Of a DNA stretch of 64,000 nucleotides, positions 19,783-32,179 are shown piece after piece. The notes beneath the pieces are model-generated. The model was not told where the DNA came from, searched no databases, and worked only from the letters and a program-made list of their open reading frames with translations. This stretch comes from Oasisia sp. SBJ-2009. Taxonomy: Eukaryota > Annelida > Polychaeta > Sabellida > Siboglinidae. The position numbers were made by a program, and so were the translations under genes. The DNA lies in NCBI GenBank assembly GCA_964017155.1, contig OZ024867.1, positions 10,541,616 to 10,605,615 of the forward strand, in the 5' to 3' direction. The stretch's first letter is position 1. Every line of letters starts with the position of its first letter.

Positions 19783-19856
19783 GTGTGTGCATGCGTGTGT
19801 TTGTGCATATGGAACATAGTGATCACAGCATTTTGTTTGATCAAAGCTATCCTTAC
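19294..19856. other. Intron upstream of the exon 2 donor, unit 2
   Basis: From about 19510 the sequence matches cassette A from 1955 onward, so this is ancestral intron resuming after the insertions. It includes the GT array. No gene is seen. Confidence 0.6.
19737..19800. repeat. (GT)n microsatellite
   Basis: About 60 bases of GT with GTAT variants, at the same place as the arrays at 2191, 40017 and 60619. Confidence 0.95.
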
Positions 19857-19988
19857 GGTGACAGAGAGTGTAGTCATCTGATATGTAATCGTCGCCTTTT
19901 TTGCATCGACAGACTCCAGCCTTGCATACGCCACCATCGACTCCGCATTCGTAGTCCTTTTTGCATTTAGTTACGCCTAATTTCGGGA
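19857..19988 (-). CDS. Unit 2 exon 2, 6-Cys EB/EGF-like module
   Basis: The exon is 132 bases, phase 1 at both ends: acceptor gtattgcag, donor C|gtaagg. It encodes 43 residues starting PKLGVTKC, with Cys at 8, 14, 21, 26, 28 and 42. Core: CKAGVCRCKKGDDYISDD. The protein is identical in units 3 and 4; unit 3 has one silent change (GTC to GTA). Introns of 6.1 and 8.2 kb on either side are filled with retrotransposon remains. Confidence 0.8.
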
Positions 19989-20037
19989 CTGCAATACATA
20001 ATTACATTGATATAACTATAGCATGTGTTTATTATTG

Positions 20038-20350
20038 ATATGCTGCGGACAAGTGGATAATGACACAAACTATGACAAAGCAACTTGACGGATGTTACAC
20101 TATACTGTTACGGATGGCCCTTAATGTATCATGGAAACAACACATAACCAACATACAACTATATGGTGAATTATCACCAGTATACACTAAAGTACAACAG
20201 AGAAGAATGCGGCTCGCGGGGCATTGTGTCAGACACGATGATGAAGTCTTCAACATACTTGTCCTGTGGCAGCCAACGGATGGATATGCAAACCGGGGGA
20301 GACAAAACATGACTTATGTTGACAACCTACTGCCAGACACAGGGCTGGGA
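20038..20350 (+). pseudogene. 3' end of a second RTE-like reverse transcriptase, unit 2
   Basis: The frame reads LDGCYTILLRMALNVSWKQH, then RRMRLAGHCVRHDDE, then YANRGRQNMTYVDNLLPDTG. This is the post-catalytic tail of an RTE-like polyprotein, comparable with the tail of the neighbouring element (LRSIMRITWMDKVTN, LRWTGHLMR, KRGRPRLRFKDTI) but from a different family. Only the 3' end is present, as expected for 5'-truncated insertion. Confidence 0.65.
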
Positions 20351-23300
20351 AACAGGGGCGTCTTGAAAGACGACCTAGGTGAGGTGAGGTTATTATTGGT
20401 AGTCGTTGCTATTGTGGTATGCAGGTATTGCAGTACCTCAGGTATTCCAATACCTCAGGGAGTTTGACGCCCCTGCCATACAGAGTTGTAAACCACTGCC
20501 GTGTGGTATAGGTTCTTGTCAGAAACGAAGGCTAAGTGAGCAAACCCTAACCAGAAAGCCATGTCACTGTGGCAGTATCAAGGGCGGTTTGTGTATGGAA
20601 CTCCCAACATCTCTCGACCAGCCACTGCAGGGACAAATAGTTTGCGCCTGTCTTGACATGTTCTTGCCGGTGCGAGACCTCTATTTGTTCCCCGAGAGAG
20701 TGTCGCCAGTAACTTGCAAAAGCCAGCGGCACTTCAACAACTTTTGCAAGCAGCTTCCATGAAATGTATAACTGTACGAAACTCCATACCGGATCGGCCG
20801 TCGCCGGGTTACCAAGGACCGCGCTGCTCGACCTCATCTTCCGTCGACAGTGACAAATCAGTTAGGAAGAATGAGACAAAGAAGACAACTACTGACAATT
20901 GGGCAATTGAACTTCAGGACTCTCCTCGACCGAGAAGGAGCTAACCGACCAGAAAGACGTACGGCACTAGTAGCAAAGGAAATTGCAAAATACAACATCG
21001 ACATCGCCGCCCTATGTGAAACAAGGTTCTCAGAGTCTGGTAGTCTCAACGACTTGGAATACTGTTTCTTCTGGAGTGGCAAACCCGAAGGAGAAAGAAG
21101 GGAGGCCGGAGTGAGCTTTGCTATCAAAAAGGATATCATCACAAAGCTGACAGAAATGCCACGGCCAGTAAGTGACAGAATCATGACGATGAGACTACCT
21201 CTGAGCAAGGACAACTTTGCTACATTATCAGCGTGTGTGCTCCGACAATGACAAACCCAGATTAAAACAAGGAGGCCTTCTACAACCAGCTGGCAAGTGT
21301 GCTCAGTGGCATCCCTCGTACAGATAAGCTACTGCTGATAGGAGACTTCAATGCGAGGATAGGAAGAGACAATGACAAGTGGCCCTTGGTAATGGGCAAA
21401 CATGGGATTGGAAAATGCAACTCCAATTGCGAGCTTCTACCGGCCCTGTGCTCTGAGTTTGAACTGAGAGTGACCAACACCATGTTCAAGCAGAAGGATA
21501 AACGCAAGACCACCTGGATGCCTCCTCGTTCGAAACACTGGCATATGATCGACTTGATCATCACGAGGTGTCGGGATAAGATGGACATCAACAGCACCCG
21601 AGCTATGTGTGGAGCAAACTGCTGGAACGATCACCAGATGCTGAGGTCAAAAGTGGCTTTCAGAATACGACAAAAGCATAACAGGCAAGGGACAAATAAG
21701 CCGACCAAGCTCAACACTGCAAAACTAAGTACCATCAGCCATAGGGAGAGTTTTGAGCAGGAGATGGACAGTGCTCTCGCCCAATGGGAGGAGAAGGAAA
21801 ACTCTGCAGCAGGTCGTGTACAACACAGCCAAGACATATCTTGGCAAGCCAGACAGAAGCAAACAGGATTGGTTCGACCCCAACGACTAGGAGCTACATA
21901 TTCCTATGAGCAGAAGAGACCAAACCCACCAGAGTGTTGCAAACCAGGAGCACTATATCCACCACTGCAGCATACAAAGATGCATGCAGAGTGCTACAAA
22001 AACACATCCGTGCACTGAAGTCGGACTGGTGGGAAAGGAAGGCAGTGGAGCTGCAGAGAGCTGCTGACAGTAACAACATGAAGGGCTTCTACAGTGGACT
22101 GAAGGAAGTGTGGGGACCCAAGAAGAGAGGACCTGTTTAACTGAAATCAACAGATGGAATGGAGATCTTCTCTGACAGCAAGAGAGTTGTGGCAAGATTG
22201 AGTGAACACTTCCAGAAGCTACTCAACGTCCCTGGCAACATAGATCACGAAGCTCTAGACAACATCCCGCAGCGCATTACCAAGACAAGCTTGGATGAGA
22301 TTCCAACTAAGGATGAGATGGCTAGAGCAATCGCCGGCCTGAAAGATGGCAAAGCACCTGGAGGAGATGGAATTCCTGCAGAAGTGTGGAAGTATTCTGT
22401 ACCACAAGCATGGAAGGATGCCAGCATTATAACCATCTACAAGAAAGGTGATCGAACAGACTGTGGGAACTACAGAGGAATCTCTCTTCTTTCCATAGCA
22501 GTCAAGATCTTCGCCAGGATCCTCCTCAACAGAATATCTACCCACATAACACCAGAGACACAATGTGGCTTCAGAGGTAACCGGAGCACCATATCTATGA
22601 TATTTTGTCTCCGACAACTACAAGAAAAGTGCATTGAGCAGGACCGACCACTGTACATGGTATTTGTCGACTTCAGTAAGGCGTTCGATACAGTTCGGAG
22701 GACTGGACTATGGTAGCTACTGAAGAAGTATGGCTGTCCAGAGAAGTTCACAACAAAGATCGAAGCACTACATACCGGAATGATGGCGAATGTTAATGTT
22801 GGAGGGGAAGTTTCGGACTCGTTCAGGGTCACACATGGGGTCAAGCAAGGTTGTGTACTGGCCCCCACGCTCTTTTCCATCTTCCTATCAGCAATGCTCA
22901 ACGATGCTTTCCGAGACATGGGGGATGGCGTCTACATACAGTCCAGACAGAACGCTAACCTATTCAACGTCGCACACTTCAGAGCGAAGACCAAGACAAC
23001 TTGGATGCTGATGAGAGAGCTGCTATTCGCAGATGACAGTGCACTGGTTTCACACTCTGCTGAAGAGATGCAGAAAATAGTGGATGCTTTCTCCAATGCG
23101 TCAAAGAAGTTCGGCCTAAAGATTAACATCAAGAAGACCGAGGTGCTGTACCAACCCAACTCTACAAGTACCCGAGAGGAGGATATCATGATTGATGGAA
23201 ACAAGCTGAACTCTGTTCTGGAATTCACCTACCTCGGAAGCACTATATCAAGTGACGGATGCATTGACGATGAAATACAGAGGGGGATGGCCAAGGCTAG

Positions 23301-23845
23301 TGCATCTTTCGGCCGACTACGCCAGAGACTGTGGAACAACCACCATGTGTCCATGCGGGTTAAAGGCAAGACATACCGTGCAATCGTGCTGTCCACCCTC
23401 CTATGCGGGGCCGATGCCTGGACAGTGTACAGATGACAGTTGAAAAAGCTGCATGCCTTCATGATGCGACATCTGCGTTCGATCATGAGGATAACCTGGA
23501 TGGACAAAGTGACAAACAAGGAAATACTCGAACGGACAGGGCTGCCATCTATGGAAGATCTTCTGATCAGAAAGAATCTCCGGTGGACTGGATACCTGAT
23601 GAGGATTTCATCAGACAGGCTACCGAAGCAAGTGCTCTACTCTCAACTGTATTCTGGTCACAGAAAGAGAGGGCGCCCTCGCCTCCGATTCAAGGATACC
23701 ATCAAAAGAAACCCGAAGTGAGAGACATAAAGATCGACTCCTGGACATCACTCTCACAGCAGAGAGATAAATGGAGAGCAACAGTCATGTGATGGAAGCA
23801 GTCTTTGTCGCTTCGCAACCGACAGCATGATGATGATGACGATGC
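20351..23845 (+). mobile_element. RTE-like non-LTR retrotransposon, unit 2 copy
   Basis: Endonuclease and reverse transcriptase segments follow one another on the plus strand. The 3' end is a short ATGATGATGATGACGATG repeat, a usual RTE terminus. The intron of cassette A near 2640-2670 is uninterrupted at the matching place, so the combined insertion is about 3.8 kb. The 5' limit against the preceding fragment is not certain. An inverted repeat (caggggcgtc at 20353-20362 and its complement at 20466-20475) marks the presumed 5' region. Confidence 0.8.
20850..23721 (+). pseudogene. RTE-like endonuclease/reverse transcriptase, unit 2 (dead)
   Basis: Endonuclease landmarks are IGQLNFRTLLDREG, IAALCETRF, LLIGDFNARIG and NCWNDHQM. 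Reverse transcriptase landmarks are APGGDGIPAEVW, FVDFSKAFDTV (palm motif A), NGVKQGC-like HGVKQGCVLAPTLFS (motif B) and LLFADDSALV (motif C). Lesions shared with units 3 and 4: a frameshift and TAA before the GDFNA part, a second frameshift, a TAA after KKRGPV and a TAG after RTGLW. Private lesions here are a 60-base in-frame deletion after AEVWKY and a TGA after TVYR. Confidence 0.85.
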
Positions 23846-24698
23846 TGTTGGGTGTTTCAAACTGTATGAATGCTTACAGTGAATAGTAACTAATAGCTGA
23901 TACAAATTATTTACAACGATGGCAAACCATTAAACAAACGTGTCCCTAATACGTAATATTAACTACGTAAGAACTGTACGTATTATGTAATGACGTTGCA
24001 CAAATTAGATGGTTGTTCGGAATAATTATAACGAGCACGTTACTATCTATTATTGAATTGACAGTTCATCTTCAACTATCAGTAATGCACGTGCGAATAT
24101 ATCAAACAATGCCATATATAAATGCTCCACCATAATCAAGATGCACAAAATGTGAATACATACATCCCGACTGCTTCGTACATATGATACCACTGACTTT
24201 ACGAAGAATCGCTATATTGACTAAGTTGCACTTGCTATAAGATGACCTTGGTCTTCCACGATCATGACTTGTGACACTGATTGGCAAGTGTCAAATCACA
24301 TCTCTATTGTCACATATGTCAAGTTCATCTAACCCCCCTCCCCCGTTACGTTACCACACTACCACCGCGACCTTTAGCTTATCCAAGGGAACTGTTTTAA
24401 GAAATACTTTTTAATTTATCCTTTACCTAACACATGTCGTTTTAATGCTCTCTATCTTCCTTAGCTTCCTGCCACTGCATCTATCCATGATGACAGACGC
24501 AGTGATAATGCCATTACGTTACTCCCTTGGTTTTGTGTAGCAAACAACACTTGATTTTCGAGGATACTAGCCATATCAGATCGTGTAAATATTCATATGC
24601 AAAATATATAATTTTAATCAAACGATTTGTGGCACATATAATTTCAAAAAAGGCATTTGAAAGTTACACCTCTAGTGTACCCGAAATATACATATATT

Positions 24699-24748
<50 letters not shown>

Positions 24749-25670
24749 ACGTATATAATATATATAATATAATATACTATAATATATATATATATATATA
24801 TATAATATATATATATATACGTTATATATTTATTATTTGTTTGTTTGCACAACATTCATCAGTTTGAACATAAATCCCTAAATGAACTTGTCGATTAAAT
24901 CACAAGTTGTTGTCAGTTCGATACGGATTAAAATTAATTGCATTGATGATCGTTAACCGGGTTTAATAGTTTATTGATATATTGCAGAGACGAATTCCTT
25001 GAACCTCAATGATGTTGGTTGGTTAATTGAAGATACGTTAATCTATGGACTTTACGAACATTATATTTTTAAACGCCTTCAGAAAACGTCAATACCTTAA
25101 TTTGAAACTGTCATCAGTCAATAACTATCTCGGATTCGGCTGTTCTTAAAACTGCCTTTCATCAAACCAATTTGGTCAACAATTGAGAGACGAGGGCAAA
25201 CTATTTCAGAATATTGTTTGTGCGGAATGTATATCCCTAATGTGCTACATGTTTGTGCTAAAACGGTTAACATGGATAGGTGTCATATGTTACTGAGGAA
25301 CATCATCTTAGCTAAACCTGCTGCACTGTCAAATGTAAGTGAAAGGAGTGGAAGTTCACGACCATCTTAGGAGCGCGTGTAGACTGCCAGGTTAGTACTA
25401 GGTGATTTTTTTAAATGAATCGATTCATCGAAAAGTCAGAGCAATCAACTGCACGATGCAATCACGACGTATGCCAGTCTGTGTCATACTGCCATCTCTG
25501 GGCCACATTAGGTTAATTTTAACCCACCACGTTGTTCTCCAATTTTTATTATTATTTTTATTTCTCTTTTTGTGTACAATAGCATCAGCCACAATGAAGA
25601 AGCGCACAGTAAATAGAGCGTCTATATAGGGTTATCAGGTTCGAGACTAAAACTGTGAAACTGGCGGCCT
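23846..25670. other. Intron between the RTE-like element and the large TA array, unit 2
   Basis: Positions 23846-24300 align with cassette A 2680-3116. The remainder holds the TA array at 24697-24830. A plus-strand frame at 25402-25629 has a hydrophobic run caused by a TTTTTATT-rich tract and is not called. Units 3 and 4 (beyond the window) have the same DNA at 44200-46089. Confidence 0.5.
24697..24830. repeat. (TA)n microsatellite with AATATA variants
   Basis: About 130 bases, partly ATAATATA, flanked by inverted acgttatat and atataacgt motifs. Confidence 0.95.
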
Positions 25671-25978
<308 letters not shown>

Positions 25979-26100
25979 CGCTACATTTACCATGGCTATT
26001 TCGTTATCGGTTTTATCACAAGAAAGAAGAAAGAACAGCGTAACATATGGTATTCAAACAACTGTCATAGTTAATTCATCAAGTCGAGGTGTTCACTTAC

Positions 26101-26238
26101 AAGGTAAACACTCTTTTCCTCCATGTGGATAGAAATTTTTCGCGCAATGACATTTCGACCATCCACACTCTTTAAAATGCCAGCACTCGCCGTGTTCGTA
26201 TGGGCAGTCCGCATGTGTTCCACACAATTCACCCAATC
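26101..26238 (-). CDS. Unit 2 exon 1, 7-Cys module
   Basis: The exon is 138 bases, phase 1 at both ends: acceptor gttacattag, donor T|gtaagt. It encodes 45 residues starting [11 protein letters not shown], with Cys at 5, 11, 18, 24, 29, 31 and 43, one residue shorter at the N-side than cassette A. Core: [11 protein letters not shown]. Phase 1 on entry means at least one more coding exon should lie upstream (higher coordinates); none was recognised. Confidence 0.8.
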
Positions 26239-26331
26239 CTAATGTAACATAATTACTGGGTTATTTCCACACCGACTCAATCACAACATGTACTAATAGT
26301 GACGATATACTATGTCAATATACTATATCAT

Positions 26332-26450
26332 AATAACAATACAGTTTTTATATAGCGCTAATTCCCGCATCGCGGATCGATGCGCTGCACAATAAATATA
26401 CTAAACGTATATAAAAAATATAAATGTAAATTATATAAATTAATATAAAT

Positions 26451-26509
<59 letters not shown>

Positions 26510-26910
26510 TGTTTTAAGATGTACTAGTCAACCTTTGTATGTAAATTACATATCAAAAATATTAAATTATGTTAATTTAAAATAAATTAAACACGGCTTT
26601 GAAGATGTATATTATCAAAACTTGGTATGTAAATTATATAAATTAATATATAATTAAAACCTTTACTAAAACTGTGTATGTAAATATATATATACATCCA
26701 TAAATTAATATAAAACACAAACACTGATTAAAACGTGTATGATACTAAAAAGAAAACATTATAAAGCAATGTCGGCCATTTCATAACAATTTGAATTAAT
26801 TGAAATGTCTAATAAAAAGAGATGTCTTTAAAATTTTCTAAACATAGATAATGTCACGGATCCACGAATGTTCGTAGGTAATTCATTCCACAATCGAAGA
26901 GCTGCTGCTT
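26332..26910. mobile_element. Interspersed repeat, tatatagcgc family, unit 2
   Basis: It starts aatacagtttttatatagcg, is AT-rich in the middle with an internal TA array, and ends near ttcattccacaatcgaagag. It belongs to the same family as 11904-12483. It occupies the same intergenic slot that holds the Penelope remnant in cassette A. Confidence 0.55.
26452..26506. repeat. (CA)n/(TA)n microsatellite
   Basis: About 55 bases, inside the interspersed repeat. Confidence 0.9.
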
Positions 26911-27618
26911 GGTGCTGTGTTGCAATAGTTCGATGACACTTGTTAAACGTTGGCATTTCCATCGCGCGTGTACACAACCGCCCACGTCACAGCCCAATTT
27001 AGAATATTCTGATAATACATTTGAAGTTATGATACGTAATCACAACACAAAGCATAAAATAATGTCGAAGAAATGTGATGACAAAATAGAATGATGTTGA
27101 CGATGATTGTCAATACTGTGCTCACGAATGGAAGGATCAAGACGATGATACTAATGATAGTATCAATGTTATGGAGATTATTGCAGAGATACCCTTCACA
27201 ATGAAAAGTATTTATGTAGTCATATGTACTAAGTCGAGAGAGGTGATTGTAAAAGTTCAAAGATTCAATCACCCACATCATTTTTTATACAATGTTGAGT
27301 GGTCTGTTTCGTCACGTCGTGTAAACGTAAATGTAATGCATGTAAGTAATGACACATTCAACTACTGAAACAATTTGACCAGACAGTGGCGAGATAATAT
27401 AAATCTTGTTTACAAGTTGTCAGTATTTAATACGCATTCGATGAAACATTCGATTATACGAATATTTATCAATCCCATTCGAATACGCTGTATATTGAAT
27501 TGTTGCATTCGAATGACACACGACACGCTCACACACACACAAACACGCACACGCACACGCAAACGCACACGCACACAGACACACCCTCACACACCAGTAT
27601 TACTTTTCACACACTGCA

Positions 27619-27663
<45 letters not shown>

Positions 27664-28833
27664 TGTGTGCGTGTGCGTGCGTGTGTGTGTGTGTTAATGC
27701 TGTTGTACCACCAAGTCACTCACACAAATACAATCAGGTGTGAAATGTTCCGAATATGAATACAGTAGCAACAGTTAATAAAGAAACACATTTAAACAAC
27801 TATTGGAATTATTTAATTTAAGACAAACATAAGACATAACGTTTGTTGAACTAGAAGAAGGTTGCAGACTAATTTATGATACCAGAGTAAACACATATTG
27901 CGTTAGCGAACAGTTACCGAATAACGTGATTAAACTCATATGGTATTGTATACTTAAGGATAGTAAGTTTCTGGCCGTACTTAGCTTATATCATACATGA
28001 GCCAGCTTCCTTGTTTTAGTTCTATGTGTATTAAACACAAACATGAATAATGAGATATTGCATTACGTGTATTTTATCATTGAAAATATAACAAGGGTGA
28101 GGTGACTTATGTTTCTTCACTTTGTGTGGTTCTGAAATAACATATGTTAATAAAAGATAACAATGTGAACTAATATAATACAAATATTATCATAAAATTG
28201 CCATTTGAGAGTGAGGCCTGCCTAATTGTCATGTGTGAACATCAATACTGGCTACAAATCCCTTCAGGGGACTACTAAATCATTTTAACCAGATAACAAT
28301 CAATCTTTAATGCCCGTGCTTTGATACCTATTTGTGATGATCCAATTATCAAGTCTGCCTAATTTCGTAAAGGCTGTTGGTAAACATTACCCAGCAATGA
28401 ATGAGACCCAGCGATGCAACTCCTATTGCCTTATGTGAAAATAAATACTGGCTGAGGGCTAGCTGTTTATGAGAATAATTGAACTAATTTGACAGATAGG
28501 GAGAATATACATTATGGTTGCAATTTGTCACAATTTCAGATGCATTCGATGAAACATTTGACATTTGAATATGCGAATGTTTATCAGTTGCAGTCGAATG
28601 TAAAAGCATTGTAAATTGAACGGTTGATTTCGAATGGCATTCCATTTTGTTAATAGGCTTGATAATACTTGCTCTTTACAACTTTAGTAGACGTGTATAA
28701 GCATTAAGACCGGATATTTGCATAACTTGAAGTGATTCTTATACTCGTCGGCGTCTGTGTGCTTATATACGTATGTATATCCTGATCAAGAATGCATAAG
28801 TATACATGCTTTTCCCGATGATGACAAATAAAT
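26911..28833. other. Upstream spacer of unit 2, ends at the duplication junction
   Basis: Positions 26940-27500 are a diverged copy of 6480-7110. A motif set around gcattcgatgaaacattcga recurs at 27430 and 28550. The CA and TA/GT arrays at 27528-27694 resemble the array at 7842. No exon with a signal peptide and a phase-1 donor was found on the minus strand. Confidence 0.5.
27528..27694. repeat. (CA)n and (TA)n(GT)n microsatellites
   Basis: CA-rich run with CGCA units to 27590, then TA and GT runs at 27618-27694. Confidence 0.95.
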
Positions 28834-29372
28834 CTTCATAATGACGAATATTTAAGTAGTAATATGTACAATAATAAATAAGGTGATTGTAAAGGTGATT
28901 GTGAAAGTGCAAAGGTTCAATCACCCACACCATTTTGCACACCATGTCACGCGTGCTGTTTCGTCACACGGGAAGATGTAAACATAAACATACATGCATG
29001 TAAGTCATCACACTTCCAACTGATGAAATAAATTGACCAGTCAGTAGCAGGGACAGTAGACATCCTGTTTACAAGTTGTTAGTATTTGATGGAACATTCC
29101 ACTATACGAATCTTTATCAATCTGTCAATCTGGTTTAAAGTTGCATTCTGACATAATTTCCCATTTTTAACGCATTTTAGAAAAGTCAATGTACACCATG
29201 ACCGATATTTGCTTATTAGTATACTTCCTACCACATGTCTCACTTTGTTGTTTTATACGTTATTTGATCACATTATAAGTTTGCAACAAACAACGGCTCT
29301 AGAGTTTCTCAAAAGTTGATCTGTTTTTACCATCGGAACTCTCCGGTCAACGTAAGTAAACGATGGAGCAAA

Positions 29373-29618
29373 CTAAAAGGCGGGCCACAATGGGGTTCCA
29401 CATATCCACGTTAATCGCTAGAGGCGCCACTAGACAACTATACCCTAGTTGTTTAAATCATCCTCAATTAGCCATTGACCGTACAGGCGCGTAGCCAGCG
29501 ATAGTTTGTATGTGGGCAACTGGGCATGCCATAAATATGGAGCTTATCGAGCGGTGGCATATTTGTGAATGTGGTATGCCATTTCCGTGCGGTCTGCCAA
29601 TTGTGGCCCGCCTTTTAG
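29373..29618. mobile_element. 246-bp inverted-repeat element, unit 3
   Basis: Same length and the same perfect 19-base ends as the element at 7326-7571. Confidence 0.55.
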
Positions 29619-29889
29619 TGTGGCCCCCTTCTGACAGCGCTTTTCACTGGAATTCCCTTCTTCGAGGTCTAAGCCAATCAATGAATTCTAACTGGCGAGG
29701 CTCGCCAGGACAATTTTTCGTCTTTTCCTCCTTTTTATCTTAAAATGGCATATTATGTGAAAATAAGTTGATAGGTAGTTGAGGAAAACAATATATAGTG
29801 TATGGAGAATGCTGGTTTACTGGATCATTTTATTTTAAACATGGCGGAAGTCAGAATGCAACTTAATGGTTGCGTTCGAATGACAATCC

Positions 29890-30013
29890 ACACGCACGCA
29901 CGCACGCACGCACGCACGGACGCACGCACGCACATACACACAAACACACACACACAAACACACACACCCACACACACACCCACACACACACACGCGCGCG
30001 CGCACACACACAC

Positions 30014-30091
<78 letters not shown>

Positions 30092-30122
30092 GTATGGTAT
30101 GTACATATAAATATATATATAT
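29890..30122. repeat. (CGCA)n, (CA)n and (TA)n compound microsatellite, unit 3
   Basis: Longer than the unit 2 locus. Includes a CGCGCGCGCG tract before the last CA run. Confidence 0.95.
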
Positions 30123-30283
30123 AACATTATATGTATGTAGGTGTTTTTTTATGGCAGCTAGTAGTAAATTGAACATACAACAGGTGTTATTAACAAAATC
30201 GAACTGGAATAAGAATATTGCTATTCAACGTATTCGGTAGTAGTTGTCTATGCATATGAATATCAGTATTATCGCACAAAGCA

Positions 30284-30364
30284 ATGGACAACTTCAAGTT
30301 GTTGTTGTTTTTGTTGACCCTTACTCTACGTTGTTCAGCAAATGCTATTTTCAAAATCTGCTGA
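30284..30364 (+). CDS. Plus-strand 26-codon ORF with signal-peptide character (unit 3)
   Basis: Same frame as at 8137; one residue differs after the ANA site (IFKIC against ILKIC). Same reservations. Confidence 0.2.
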   Translation: MDNFKLLLFLLTLTLRCSANAIFKIC

Positions 30365-30388
30365 TATAGCGAACGTCGACGTCACAAC
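30351..30388 (-). CDS. Candidate terminal exon, unit 3
   Basis: Same acceptor position as in unit 2. The phase-1 frame gives CDVDVRYISRF and then TGA, two codons earlier than units 2 and 4. This length change argues either for weak constraint at the C-terminus or against the exon. Confidence 0.3.
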
Positions 30389-30469
30389 CTGAAATGTATT
30401 AATGTGATGGCTGATTACCAGAACGTATGTGGTTAATTGGCATTAGGTGTAGATTAACAAAGAACTTAC

Positions 30470-30499
30470 CATGGTCCTTTGACGATACCGGGGTAGGTT
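30470..30499 (-). CDS. 30-base microexon, unit 3
   Basis: Identical in sequence, splice sites and phase to 8323-8352 (PTPVSSKDH). Confidence 0.6.
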
Positions 30500-31409
30500 C
30501 TGAAAACAAGAACGTATGACTGTTGCATAATTAAACAAAGCGTGTGGTGGGATGATGACATACACTATATAACATGTTAACTTGGGTTGCTTAGCTATAG
30601 CAAACAAACCATTTTTGTCATGAGATTAATGCAACTAGGCGACATCAGTTTTCAAATGTACCTATCCAGAATTGCTCTCTGGCGCATGAATCAATCTGGA
30701 AATCAACTATTTGTCATAACAGCACAAAATGTGGCACACACCTAGAGTGTATCCGAATATCAGGATATAGGGCCAGCTTATACTTAGCCCCGGGAGGCGA
30801 TGGCGAAAATACAGTAATATATACAAAAACTGACCCAGTTTGGTACGAAAACTGAGGTTTACGTTGTCAGCAATATCGAAACTGTTACTTTTAAATTGAT
30901 CCTGCAATAAAAGCTGTCACATTTTAGATGGCGGATGCATAGGCTAATATCTCTAATATTATTCTCATATATGATTAACAATGTCACCCAGGGCGCTTAT
31001 ATTATTATCTAAAATAATATACATATGTTGGCATCCATTATATTAGCGACAGTTTGATATTTGACCTTAATATATATTCGTAACATTATGCTTACTAAAA
31101 TGGCGGCCGCCTCAATTTAATCAGTTCATACATTTAACACGCCTCTGTCAACACAGTTACAGTTGTGTAAAAATAAGTTATTCGGAGTATCACTTTTAAT
31201 TATGCTACTTTTGACCTTCTCCGACATTCATTCCCGCCATTTTCTATGATGAACTTTGACCCTACAACCCGCAAGACAAAAAGGTCAACAAGGACGATAA
31301 TATGCAATACACTATTCGAGGATGGGTGGAAACGTCGTACGTTTCTTAAAGTTATGTTTCTAAGTACGTTAATTTCGTAAAAAAGTCAGGTCGAGTATGA
31401 AATGATCAC

Positions 31410-31517
31410 CTGATAGGCATAGTGGGACGGAGCTTTGCGAACAATGATAGCAGAGCAAATAGTTGCCGCAGAACTTCGTTTTACTATCGCAAATTTCGCC
31501 AGCCGTCTGCGTTGGTG
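31410..31517 (-). CDS. Unit 3 exon 4, 5-Cys module
   Basis: 108 bases, phase 1 at both ends. PTQTAGEICDSKTKFC, then GNYLLCYHC. Cys positions as in the other copies; the protein is identical to unit 4. Confidence 0.8.
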
Positions 31518-31793
31518 CTAAAAAGCAATTCGGGGAAAATGTGTCAGACAAATAATACTCCATTACATGTTAGTATCGAATATTCAACAAATATCGACTA
31601 CTTGCGTACGTACACACATACCAATATACACTCACATGCATATATACGCATGCATATTTCGGTCGCACGATACACATGTACTCAGAGATACGCATACATT
31701 CAAACATGCAAACGTACATCATACGTATGTGCGTAGTACATATTTGCGTATGGATATGCATGCAATAATGCATACATTCTTACTTACACATAC

Positions 31794-31929
<136 letters not shown>

Positions 31930-31997
31930 ACGTATGCATGTATGTGTAAGTACGAATGTATGCATTCATGCATGCATGCACATACGTACGCATATAG

Positions 31998-32000
<3 letters not shown>

Positions 32001-32081
<81 letters not shown>

Positions 32082-32095
32082 CATATATATATATA

Positions 32096-32179
<84 letters not shown>
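32001..32179. repeat. (TA)n array at the left edge of the DNA element, unit 3
   Basis: About 180 bases of TA with TACA and TGCA variants, directly against the element's left end. Confidence 0.95.

Noticed and set aside
25402..25629. Plus-strand frame with a hydrophobic run that could pass for a signal anchor
   Set aside because: The run comes from a TTTTTATTATT-rich tract in an intron, and no motif, splice site or cassette A counterpart supports it.
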